Assembly (NCBI GenBank): GCA_003313425.1 | Contig: NHZP01000021.1 | Span: forward strand, 620,001-684,000 | Origin: Pseudopyrenochaeta lycopersici | Taxonomy: Eukaryota > Ascomycota > Dothideomycetes > Pleosporales > Pseudopyrenochaetaceae | DNA: 64,000 nucleotides | Direction of reading: 5' to 3' | Part shown: piece by piece, positions 24,701 to 33,408 of the stretch | Position numbering within the stretch: the stretch's first letter is position 1 | Layout: each line of letters begins with the position of its first letter | The notes under the pieces: model-generated | What the model was told of the DNA's origin: nothing | Databases searched by the model: none | The model's input: the letters and a program-made list of their open reading frames with translations, nothing else | Program-made: the position numbers and the translations under genes

Positions 24701-25180
24701 CGAGGTGCGGATGACGGGCGGCTCGCAGGCGTCGTCCGGGTAGAGGTCGTTCTGGTCGCGGAGGGCGTTGTAGTAGGGCGAGTGGTCTAGAGAGGCGGCA
24801 TCGTGGCCGGCCAGCGAGGTCCTCGCCGAGTGGGTGCGGGTGCTGGGGCTGGGAGGGACGGACAGGCCCGTGTCGTAGCCCACGAGGAGGTTTTCAAAGT
24901 GGTTCTGGGCGGGAATGGAGATGGCGGCCAGCTGGTCGATCAGCGAGGAGATGACCTGGGGCGAGGCGGCCTGGGTGCGGATGTAGTTGGGCGTGCGCTT
25001 CGTCGGCCGGGCGTCTGTGGTGGTGGTCGTGGTGGTCGTCGCCGCCGTCGTCGTCTTCACGGGCGAGGGCAGCGAGGTGCGGCGTCGCGACTTCAAAGTA
25101 TGGTTCGCCGGGGTGCTCGCGGCGCTTGCGGGGATGGGGCGCGCCGGTGGGTGCTGCGGTGTCTGGACCTGAAATTCCAT
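21743..25180 (-). CDS. Large alpha/beta hydrolase with long disordered N-terminus
   Basis: Exons are 25180-22744 and 22692-21743, 1128 aa. Residues 1-about 740 are low complexity: Pro/Ser/Thr-rich, many SP and RSS motifs, a Thr run near residue 47, a ten-Ala run near residue 697, and one likely coiled coil (EKILKELEQEENEVAQRIRQ, about residue 395). The hydrolase begins at RVISFSEVGDPQGYAVFVCVG, with LITPDRPGIGGS next. The nucleophile elbow AHSAG lies just after the intron (about residue 832), so the fold is split by the splice. The likely acid is in HHGSKDSRVP and the His in LEGEQHGLM. A disordered insert of about 100 aa separates elbow and acid. The many SP sites suggest phospho-regulation (inferred). 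Substrate unknown; related genes are common in Pezizomycotina. Confidence 0.85.
23069..23096 (-). repeat. GCC/GCA-type trinucleotide run encoding poly-Ala
   Basis: Imperfect trinucleotide run inside the hydrolase gene that encodes ten consecutive alanines. It is expected to vary in length between strains. Confidence 0.8.
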
Positions 25181-26352
25181 TTCTGCCGGGCGTGCAGCGC
25201 GAAGCTGTACCTGTGCTGGTCTGCAGCAGCTAATTCAGCATGTCACTCTTGCACCTCTGCAGGAGCGCGGGCCGGCGTGTCCAGTGTGGGAGATCAGTGC
25301 ATGACGGACACGCGAGGCGAGTCGCAGCGCGCAACCGTGGACGTCGCTGAGCGGGTGCTGGGAAGGATATGCCTACAACTGAGCTGGACGCGCTCCCCAG
25401 GGAGAAGGGGTTTGCTTCTGTTAAATTAGCCCTCGCCAGTCCACCGCGAATTGCACCCGCCCAGCGCCGTCAGGGATGAAGCCGTGAGTCTCAATGGTCC
25501 ATGCCCCCCGTGCTAGCCTCAGCTGGGCCGCCCTCGGTGATCGCCCCTGTCCTCAGCCTTTGCTCATGGCAAACGCGTACACGTTTGGGCCCCCCATCCC
25601 GAATCGCCTCGAACTGCTCTTCATCTATTCGCAATCCACCATGCCTGTCAGAGCCGCGTCCAATACGCTTGCCTGCCATGCACCTCTGCCAGCTGATCCG
25701 ACTGGCCCTCCCCCACGGCCCATCCCAACGCACTGCCACAGCGTGCTTATTTGAAACCATGCCGCTGCGCATACTTCAAACATCACAACGGCCATCGCAC
25801 TGATATGTCCTCAATACTACCTGCAACTTGCCCAATTGCCAGCCTCAAACCCCCCGCCGGCGCGACCCGTGCTGACGCTTGCTCGGAGAATTACACAGGC
25901 CACCTCAAACAGTGCGAAGTTCGGGAGCAGCCGAATCATTGTTTCAGGGTTCCCTCGTCCACGCCAATATCGAATTTGATGTACTCGACAACGCTTGCTC
26001 CGAGGGTCTTGGGCCGGCGCGTGACGACTACTTTATTTTGTGGTCCAAGGTTGACGTGCACGTGAGAGAAGTTGACGCTGGAACCGGACTGCAGCGAACA
26101 TGGCGAACCGTGATGCAACATCGAAGCATTCTCCTACCATGTTTGGCTACCCTCTATCAAACACGCCCTAGCCTGATGTTCAAGGAACGCTAAACATCCC
26201 CACAGTGGATCACCCCTTAGTATGCCTATTAACAGCACGGAAAGGTGCGGAGAAGTATTCGCACAAAAAAAACACATATATCTTCTCCACAGAAAGTTCA
26301 TTGATGCTCGGTGAAAACCGCATAAGGTCAGGCGCATCCTGAGGCTCTGTAC
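25181..26352. other. Upstream region of the hydrolase gene
   Basis: About 1.2 kb without a gene I can support. It must contain the hydrolase promoter at its left end and the 3' end of the small minus-strand gene at its right end. Frames around 25.5-25.8 kb on both strands are Pro/Arg/Ser-rich shadows. Confidence 0.4.
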
Positions 26353-27071
26353 TCACCAGTTCATCATTCTCATTATTTGAATCGACTTGTACACTTGTAT
26401 CAGTAACAATAATCCCTTGTACGACTGTGTGGCGCCGATCGCTTTGCCCACGACTGTACCGATAGTCAAGAAAGGATTGGACGATGCCGTTATTGGCGAA
26501 AGAACGGCGTTGTAGATGAAGGCAAATCTTATGGATGCTAGGGACGATGATGCCAATATGCCCAGAGGTGTAGCGGGTGGGCGAGTCCTGCCTCCTTCCA
26601 GACTCATTGTAGATACTGTGGCTGCTAGTAGGTCAAGGATAGGCACATGTCCGTGCAAAGGATTGCAAACGAGGTAGATGTACCCTGACATTGCAACCAT
26701 CTGGTTCTCCATATTGATTGCGACAGCATTCCCTACTATACAGTTAGTGCCAACTTGTGTCGATATACATCTCGACGAGCCTCCAGCGTCTCCTCCAGAG
26801 ATAAACATTAATTTCCACTCCTACCTTGGGCGTTGGCCCGTTTTGGCAATGCATACCTGGCATCATTTAAGGTTTGCGTCTCCGGCCTGAAAGAGCAACG
26901 GTACGCCTATTTTTCAGCCGCCACGTTGCGTGCCGTCCGTCCCTTAGGAAAACCGGCAGAAGGCGAGCTATATTGGGATTCTCACTGCTGGGTGTGAAGC
27001 ACGCGCAGCAGGGCGGCACCCTCCTTGGCTCTCGATATCTCGGCTTGAAATCTCGGCCTACCTTTGACCAT
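26353..27071 (-). CDS. Cryptic three-exon gene, conserved-looking 176-aa protein of unknown function
   Basis: I assembled this from splice signals, because no single frame shows it. Exons are 27071-26986, 26886-26825 and 26735-26353. Introns are GTGAGA...TTTCAG and GTAGGA...TATAG (with CACTAAC branch). The ATG opens MVKGRPRFQAEISRAKEG, followed by LLRVLHTQQ, a conserved-looking LNDARYALPKRANA, then GNAVAINMENQMVAMSGYIYLV. The C-terminal half is mildly hydrophobic with two or three possible membrane segments (LLAATVST, IRFAFIYNAVLSPI, GLLLLIQVYKS) and a SLEGGRTRPPATPLG loop. Intron 2 has two acceptors three bases apart (TAG, TAGTAG), giving 176 or 175 aa. All phases agree and codon use looks like coding sequence. 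I do not recognise the family. Confidence 0.65.
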
Positions 27072-27599
27072 GTCATTTCAACTAAGATGGCTTTTACACA
27101 TTGATCCACTCGTTATGAGCTGCTGGATGACGTGCACGATCTATTCGGCCCTAAGAAAATATCCAGTCATGTAATTTCACCAGTTCGCCTCTGTGAAGCA
27201 GGCGCAAGGACAATACGCTGAACAGGAGAAGCATAACTATGAGTGGAATTCGCAGCGAACACTGCACAATTTTGAGGACAAAATCCCCCTATCTCCATTG
27301 GACGTCCATTTCTAGCGATCGAACATGATCGTAGGCCGTACTTAGGAAAGGCGAGGCGATCTGATAGGAGACTTGGGTCTTTGAGGCTTGGTTGGGTGTC
27401 CGAAAACGTTGGTTGCAGCAGGAACCCGGTTCGCGCAACCAACGACGTCATCGCAATCGCGGCCTCACCACCAAAAACCTATCGCAACCCCAGACTTTCC
27501 ACAAACTCCAGTAGATCATGTGAGAGCACACATAACCTCAATCTATCAAATTCAACATCCTTAAAAATCTCACAAACACATCATATCTATACCGCAATC
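27072..27599. promoter_or_regulatory. Divergent promoter (cryptic gene / desaturase-like gene)
   Basis: 528 bp between divergent ATGs. CA/TC-rich sequence precedes the plus-strand start. No gene and no specific site seen. Confidence 0.4.
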
Positions 27600-28691
27600 A
27601 TGTCTCTTTCATCACTTCTGGCGCCCATCACCCTCCCTCTGGCAAGCTTCCTTGCAATCCCTATGCTGAGCTCCTGGTCCACATCGCTCAACCTCATCTT
27701 CCTAAGTGTGGCATGGACAACCATCGCCGCATCCTACTCACCACTCCAACTCGAGCTGTTTGCGCCCTTTGTCTTGCGCGTATCTCTCTACATCATTCCC
27801 TCCTTCATCTTCTTGCTATTCGACATCGGCCTGCCAAGTCTGGCGACGGAGTTCAAGTCGCAAGGCGACTGGGCCATCCCAGGCCGCCAAAAAGGCGGAT
27901 ATGCGAAAGTGAGGAGAGTGATAACCTGGAGCTGCGCAAACGTGCTGCTCACAGTTGCGATCCAGGCGGCAGTCGAGTTTCTGGTTACGGATGTGTTCAG
28001 GATGAAAAGCTTGTTGTTAATCAAGGGGAATAGATGGGGGTTGAATCATCTGCCAAATCCATGGACAATGGTTAAGCATGCTATGGTTGGGTTGTTGTCA
28101 CGAAACGTAAGCTTCCCAAACTACACATTCCTTGAGATACTTACAAATCGTCAGGTCATCCAATACTATATCCACACACACCTTCTGCATTCTCCCACCG
28201 GCGGTGTACTGGCCGATTGGCACCAGTCATGGCACCACAGCGTCAAAATCCCATTCTCCTTCGTCGCAAATTATGACCACCCAGTCTGCCACCTGCTGCA
28301 TCGCTTCCTCCCGCTCTACCTGCCAGCTATCGCTCTACGTATGCACATCCTGACCTATCTTATCCTCATCGCTATCTTCAGCCTGGAAGAGACGTTTGTC
28401 TACTCTGGGTACAATGTCCTACCTTCAACAATTATGCTACGCGGTATGGCCCGACGGTGCGATGCGCATATGATGAGCGAAGGCGAGGGGAACTTCGGAT
28501 GTATGGGTGTGTTAGATTGGTGTCATGGAACAACACTAGGCAAAGACGTCATGGATGATCTAAAGGCGGAGATGGAGAAACATCATGTGGAGGAGAAGGC
28601 GGGCAGAGCTATTGATGGTGCGGGGGATGCCGCAAGTGGGTTTGCCGGGAAGCTCAAGGGGCGAGTGAAGAAAGGCAGGGGAAAGAAGTGA
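27600..28691 (+). CDS. Sterol-desaturase/fatty-acid-hydroxylase-like membrane protein
   Basis: Member of the ER membrane di-iron hydroxylase superfamily. Exons are 27600-28106 and 28155-28691, 347 aa. The 48-nt intron is in frame and stop-free but its removal gives the expected NVIQYYIHTH junction. Four to five hydrophobic segments (residues 5-75, 115-140, 250-275) surround His-rich blocks: YYIHTHLLHS, DWHQSWHHSVKIPFSF, and a late CDAHMMSEGEGNFG followed by LDWCHGTTLG. The SLEETFVYSGYNVLP block is typical of the family. Spacing of box 1 (H-x4-H) and the reduced box 3 differ from textbook Erg3/Erg25-type boxes. Similar variants may be a fungal subfamily trait, so catalysis is not assured. The C-terminus is Lys/Arg-rich (RVKKGRGKK), perhaps for ER retention. 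Confidence 0.85.
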   Translation: MSLSSLLAPITLPLASFLAIPMLSSWSTSLNLIFLSVAWTTIAASYSPLQLELFAPFVLRVSLYIIPSFIFLLFDIGLPSLATEFKSQGDWAIPGRQKGGYAKVRRVITWSCANVLLTVAIQAAVEFLVTDVFRMKSLLLIKGNRWGLNHLPNPWTMVKHAMVGLLSRNVSFPNYTFLEILTNRQVIQYYIHTHLLHSPTGGVLADWHQSWHHSVKIPFSFVANYDHPVCHLLHRFLPLYLPAIALRMHILTYLILIAIFSLEETFVYSGYNVLPSTIMLRGMARRCDAHMMSEGEGNFGCMGVLDWCHGTTLGKDVMDDLKAEMEKHHVEEKAGRAIDGAGDAASGFAGKLKGRVKKGRGKK

Positions 28692-29173
28692 GCCGATGAA
28701 AATGGATGGGAGCACGTCAGGTCTGAAAGAACGGATTGCGCAGTGCAGGCGTTGGAGTTGGGGCAATTGGTTTTTTGGTCACTTGTGATACCCTTGGCTT
28801 AGTAGTCGTTCCTAATTTCCCTATCACCTTATCGGTCGGATCTCGCAATGAACTTGGCGCAGCTGTCGGTCGGAAAGCGTACAACGTAATCTGTAATTCT
28901 ATTCTGTGCATCAGTACTCAAGTTCCACCCAAATTGCTCCATTTAAACGCCAATCAATGACATCACACAAGCGAGGGCCAATTATTCACTTTCGGACCGT
29001 TTCGGATTCGCTTGCTCGTTACAAGTCTTATAGAAAATGCAAAGCCGGTACCTCCATTGAAAAGTTGGCTGCCGTGCCGCTGCGGTTATTGTTCCCTGCT
29101 AGACAGCTGCAGCATGCCGAAGTCATCTCTCATCCCATGCACTGAACGCCAAATGACCGTCTTGACCCCACAT
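28692..29173. other. Intergenic between convergent genes
   Basis: 482 bp between the 3' ends of the desaturase-like gene and RPL6. No gene seen. Confidence 0.45.
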
Positions 29174-30002
29174 TTAGAAGACCATCTGGTGAGGCCTGTC
29201 CGAGCTGCGAAGGCTAAAGCTGGAGCCAAGGTAGTCGATCAAATGAGCCTCCTTCTTGATGGTGGCCAGAAGAGCCTTGTCGACGGCCTTCTGGTCTGCG
29301 ACACGGTCCTTTGCGGTCTCCTTCTTCTATCCGTGTGTTAGTACTGTCCTGTGTCATTCTCATATCACTGTGGGGACGCACCTCAGGCTTCTCGCCCTGC
29401 TTGAAGAAAGAGTCCTCACCCGGCTTGCGGGCGGCCTTGTCCTTGGTGAAGTAGCCATCCTCGCTAGCCTTCTCGAGGACCTTCTCGTCCACACCCTTCA
29501 GATCAACACTGGTGGAGGTAGCGATGACATAGCGAGCGTTTACCCTTCGCAGGGGAACACCATTGACTTTGAAGGGGCCGGTGACGAGGAGCACACCCTG
29601 GGGAAGGTGCTTGAGGACGATGACGCGCTTGCCGCGGAAACGGCCAGCGAGGAGGATGACGACGGTACCGGGCTGGAGAGATTGACGAGGCTTCGCTGGG
29701 TGGACAGTCTTGCGGGTCTTGAATCGCAGTTAGCAGAGCTCTGGCAGATGTCTCTTCGTACATGTCGACGTCTCAGAGTCGCTACAAATTGTCGCAGTAG
29801 GAGATGCACTCCACAGTTCCCAATGCCCACCTCTTTCATGAATTCGAATTTCTTGTCGCCAGAATGAACGTACCTTCTTGGGGACCGCGACGTCCGTAGC
29901 AGGATAGTACTTGCTGGCCCTCTGCGAGTGGTGCGGTATCGACCTCTCACCCTTGGAGAACTTCTGGGTGGTGGGTTTGTTGTCGTCTTTGGTGGCCGCC
30001 AT
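29174..30002 (-). CDS. RPL6: 60S ribosomal protein eL6
   Basis: Large-subunit ribosomal protein on the solvent face. Exons are 30002-29874, 29717-29382 and 29326-29174, 205 aa. The central SH3-like barrel reads [28 protein letters not shown] with [19 protein letters not shown], both hallmarks of eL6. It continues with a [20 protein letters not shown] segment and a Lys-rich tail ending in YLGSSFSL and RPHQMVF. Intron 1 is 156 nt, long for this window, as is common in ribosomal protein genes. I searched it for C/D or H/ACA snoRNA boxes and found none. It shares a 252-bp head-to-head promoter with RPN13. Confidence 0.95.
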
Positions 30003-30254
30003 TTCGATTCGCTGTTGTCGTCAGTTGCCCTGGGAGTTGTGATGCGTTCGAGTTCGCGATATTGCTAGCGATTGTGCGCAGGGCCGTGCGCGGCCTCGCC
30101 AAGACACGCCATTCCGCTTGTCGGGTAGCGTTGGGATCCGGGCCGTCAGTATCTCCGCGACGCTCGTTACGTGATGCCCGCAGCATCGCCGCAGCTAGCA
30201 ATAGGCAGCTTACAACTACAAGCTTCTCTCCCCTCACCATTACACACAACAAAC
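30003..30254. promoter_or_regulatory. Bidirectional promoter (RPL6 / RPN13)
   Basis: 252 bp separate the two ATGs. A GTTACGTGAT motif lies in the middle (about 30168) and a pyrimidine-rich CTTCTCTCCCCTC tract precedes RPN13. No PACE-type proteasome element (GGTGGCAAA) is present. Confidence 0.5.
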
Positions 30255-31837
30255 ATGTCAATCGAACCGCTGGTTACATTCAAGGCGGGAAAGTGCGAAC
30301 TGATTGTACTCACCCTCTTGCTTTCCTTTACAGCACTGCAGAGCTAACAGGCTGCAGCGCGGAGAGGGCACACAGCAGACTGTCAAGCCAGTCCGGACAC
30401 CTGGCTATGTCTACCTCTACGCAGGCGAAGATGGTTTGTCTATAGTATCTCAAACCACACTTTAGGCTCATACGTCCTAGAATTCGTGCACTTCTGCTGG
30501 CGGCCCCGCAATAAGCCTCTCGAAGAATCCGACTTGGACCTCATCATGATTCCCGGCGATGGCTCCTTCCTCCCTTACACCGGCAAAGACTCGGTCGAAG
30601 ACTCCGAAAATGTCAAGTCGCCCACTGACGGCCGCATCTTCGTCCTCAAGTTCAACTCGAGTTCACAACGCTACCTCTTCTGGCTACAATCGAAATCCCA
30701 GCACCGGCGGGGTGATCCCAGCTGGTTCAGCGAGCGGGACCTCAAGATAGGGCAGATCGTCGACCTCCTGCTAAATGGAGAAGAGATCGACGTTCAGGCC
30801 GAGCTCGCCGGTGTCGACAATGCATCTGCGGGTAACGACGAAGACGAGACAATGGAGGATGTGGAAGGTACAGACCACTCAGACAGCCGCAACCGCCACG
30901 GTAGTACCGGGGGTGCGGGAGCTGGTGCTACAGGAGGTGACATCAGAGAAGAAGGCGAGGAGTCCCGAGAAGGTGGTGCTGATGGTGGTCGAGCGTAGGT
31001 CTTGTCCATTTGTATCGCATTCGGCGTCGTGGCGCGGTCGACATTACTGCAAAAGTTCGAGCTGCTGTTGAAGATATTGATGAAGATGCCATAGAAGCCT
31101 CAAAACAATTACAATCACGGTGAGGCGTTTGGGAGCACCGCCTGTCCATCCGACAGCGCGGCACGGCTTTTTGTAACTTTAAAAACAATATGTATCATAT
31201 CATGTCTTCAGCTCGCCACGCCACGGCGCTTATTTCTGCAATTACCCTTTTCAACATTCATGGTTACATTCGCTAACATGTCGACAGAGCTGCTTCAGGC
31301 AACGATGTCTCAGCTATCGTCGCCGACTTCGTCAACTCCCTTAAAGGTGGCAACCTCAGCTCTGGGTCATCCGAATCTTTCACAACTCTCCTCGACCTCC
31401 TCTGGCCCTCACATACCATACCAACCGTGGAAAAGGGATCCGAGGCTCTCATTGACCGGCTGTGCGCCCAATTACCCACAACGCCCTTCCTCCTCGAAGC
31501 CGAAGTAGAAGATGTAGATCAGATTGACCCGAACTCCGAGACTGCGCAAATGGCCATTCAGACCCTCGACCAGGAACAAAAGATCGATGTATTGAAGCGC
31601 ATTCTTCGGGCCCCTCAACTACGAGCTGCGCTGGGTAGTCTCACAGAAGCGCTCAGAACAGGTGCGCTACCGACAGTCAGTCAAGCGCTAAAGATTGATG
31701 TTGAGCATGGAGGATTCATGAGGGGCGGTGCTATGCCGCTGGGTGGTGGCGATGCAGTGAAGGCCTTCTTGGAGGGAGTCAAGAAGACCGTTGAGAACGA
31801 GGATGAGGACGAGGATGATGATATGGATACAACCTAA
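30255..31837 (+). CDS. RPN13: Proteasome ubiquitin receptor Rpn13
   Basis: Ubiquitin receptor of the 19S proteasome cap; its C-terminus binds the deubiquitinase Uch37 where that exists. Exons are 30255-30305, 30334-30433, 30466 to about 30987, 31056-31119 and 31288-31837. The N-terminal PRU domain shows LVTFKAGKC, PGYVYLYAGEDG, HFCWRPRNKP, LDLIMIPGDGSF and FVLKFNSSSQRYLFWLQ. An acidic/Gly-rich linker follows. Exon 4 (AAVEDIDEDAIEASKQLQSR) leads into a DEUBAD-like helical C-terminus (LRAPQLRAALGSLTEALRTG) ending in an acidic tail (DEDEDDDMDTT). The exon 3 donor is uncertain: four phase-1 GT sites (after 30972, 30975, 30984 and 30987) all fit. Reading through without splicing would stop at 30998 and lose the C-terminal domain. 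Confidence 0.9.
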
Positions 31838-32197
31838 ACGGCATTCGCGATGGGGAAGACCCGCGCAATGGAAGAACCCCTTGAAATCCGACATCCGAAT
31901 ACGATTGGCACATGACTTATGCGTACATATGACAATGATAGACCGAGCCTTCGCTTAATTAGAGAGTGGGCCATTGATTATTTGCTCTCATGATTGTCTC
32001 TTACTCACTTCTCCGTATTCACCAAAACGCAGGTGATTTCCTACGGATCTCCAAGATCTCTCTCCAACAAAAGTCCGCCTGTTATCGTCATCGCTACCTC
32101 ATCCTTGAATCTTCCAGATTTTTTTTATCACATCTTCAGCCTCTGGGTCAGTATTCGCTCTGCTCTGTTTCTATCCAATTTCTCATACACCCACTCT
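31838..32197. other. Intergenic between convergent genes
   Basis: 360 bp, AT- and TC-rich, between two 3' ends. Nothing recognised. Confidence 0.45.
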
Positions 32198-32881
32198 TCA
32201 TTGCTCCATGCTCCCTCTAAGCATCTCGATTCCGCTCAACCACTCCGCATCTTCAGGTCTAGCCAGCGGGTGATCCGTTCGATAAGCTGTCATCCACGCG
32301 TTCCTTTGATCCTCCCACTTAGGGTGCATGTAACATTGTAGACACGGCCTCCGCGACCGCGGCAAGTAGCGCGGGAAATAGTAGGCGCAGTACTTCGGCT
32401 CTGGAGTCGGCTCCCTAGCATCTGCTTCGAAGCCTACATTAGATGGAGATGTGGCGACGGCTTGTGCACTGCGTCCTGGAAAGGTAGTTTCGGAAGAAGG
32501 GACATGGAGTGGGGTTTGTGATGTTGGACTACATGGAGGATACCCCGGCGGTGGCGATTCCAGCGCATTCTGTCCTGGAGGCACGAAGCGGAATGCTGGC
32601 GGTGGACATATCTGATCCTGAAAGCTAGCATCCATTCGCAGCGGCGAAGGAAGGCCTGGTGAGTGTTGGAGCTGCGAGCGGCGCTGCGACGGCAGATCAC
32701 ACAAGCCACTCCGGCTGACTGAGGGCGCAATCGAGGATACGACGGAACTTGAGCGTGAAAGATCTAAAATTTCACTAGTTTCGATGCTTTGGTTGCTGGT
32801 CTTGATGGCGTGCGGGCAGGGGGTTGTACAGATGGTCTTTGCATGTCCACAGGCATAGACCTGAAGGAGCTTGTGGCACAT
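32198..32881 (-). CDS. Cys/His-containing fungal protein of unknown function
   Basis: Single-exon frame of 227 aa from MCHKLLQVYACGHAKTICTT. The N-terminal 30 residues hold a Cys/His cluster (CHKLLQVYACGH, CTTPCPH) that could bind zinc. The middle is Ser/Pro-rich and disordered. A second conserved-looking block lies at the C-terminus (YCAYYFPRYLPRSRRPCLQCYMHP). Similar short proteins opening with a MCxxL...YxCGH pattern are frequent in Pezizomycotina; none has a function I can cite. The frame stays open upstream to an ATG at 33043, which would add 54 residues rich in Pro, Thr and Ser. I prefer the shorter start because the Cys/His block normally begins such proteins. Confidence 0.6.
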   Translation of the reverse strand: MCHKLLQVYACGHAKTICTTPCPHAIKTSNQSIETSEILDLSRSSSVVSSIAPSVSRSGLCDLPSQRRSQLQHSPGLPSPLRMDASFQDQICPPPAFRFVPPGQNALESPPPGYPPCSPTSQTPLHVPSSETTFPGRSAQAVATSPSNVGFEADAREPTPEPKYCAYYFPRYLPRSRRPCLQCYMHPKWEDQRNAWMTAYRTDHPLARPEDAEWLSGIEMLRGSMEQ

Positions 32882-33408
32882 CTTGACAGTCGATGAGCTG
32901 GATATGACGAGAGCCTCAGGGAACTTTAAGGGTCTGACTGTGAGAAAAGGGAATGCAGGTGTTGTGGTCGAGGCTGGGATTGGTGCATTTATACTAAGGT
33001 TATTTGGTTTGGCGCAGGTGAAAGGTAGGGTGAAGGCAAACATTCTGAGTTGTTGAATAGTGTGCGAAAAGCATCGTGATTGGGCATTCTGACACTGACA
33101 AGGTGTGTCAATCGTAGACAACTGCAGGTCGCTGCTCTGTCATTCATTATTCACTCAGTGTTGTGTCCTGCAACATCCGTTTGTAAACCGACGCAAGATA
33201 TGCTTGACGCTTAGAGCATAGAGTCCGCAGAAATAGGAGACTGAGAGTGCTAAGATCTTTTAATTTCATCTTCGTGCTAATATCAAAAACATGCAGATCG
33301 TGGATAATCAGTTTATCGACAATGCATCATCCCGCGCAAACACTGCCTTCAAACTCCTAGCCGCCAAATGCTAACAATTAAAAAGTAGCCCTTCGACCGC
33401 GAGAAGGT
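32882..33408. other. Intergenic (upstream of Cys/His protein, downstream of ProRS)
   Basis: 527 bp with no further gene. Part (32882-33043) is an in-frame upstream extension of the Cys/His gene if an earlier ATG is used. Confidence 0.4.

Noticed and set aside
24392..25429. Long plus-strand open frames opposite the hydrolase gene
   Set aside because: They are antisense shadows of a GC-rich, low-complexity coding region; composition is Arg/Gly/Val-rich and lacks any domain.
29718..29873. Intronic snoRNA in the 156-nt eL6 intron
   Set aside because: No C/D (RUGAUGA with CUGA) or H/ACA box arrangement is present.
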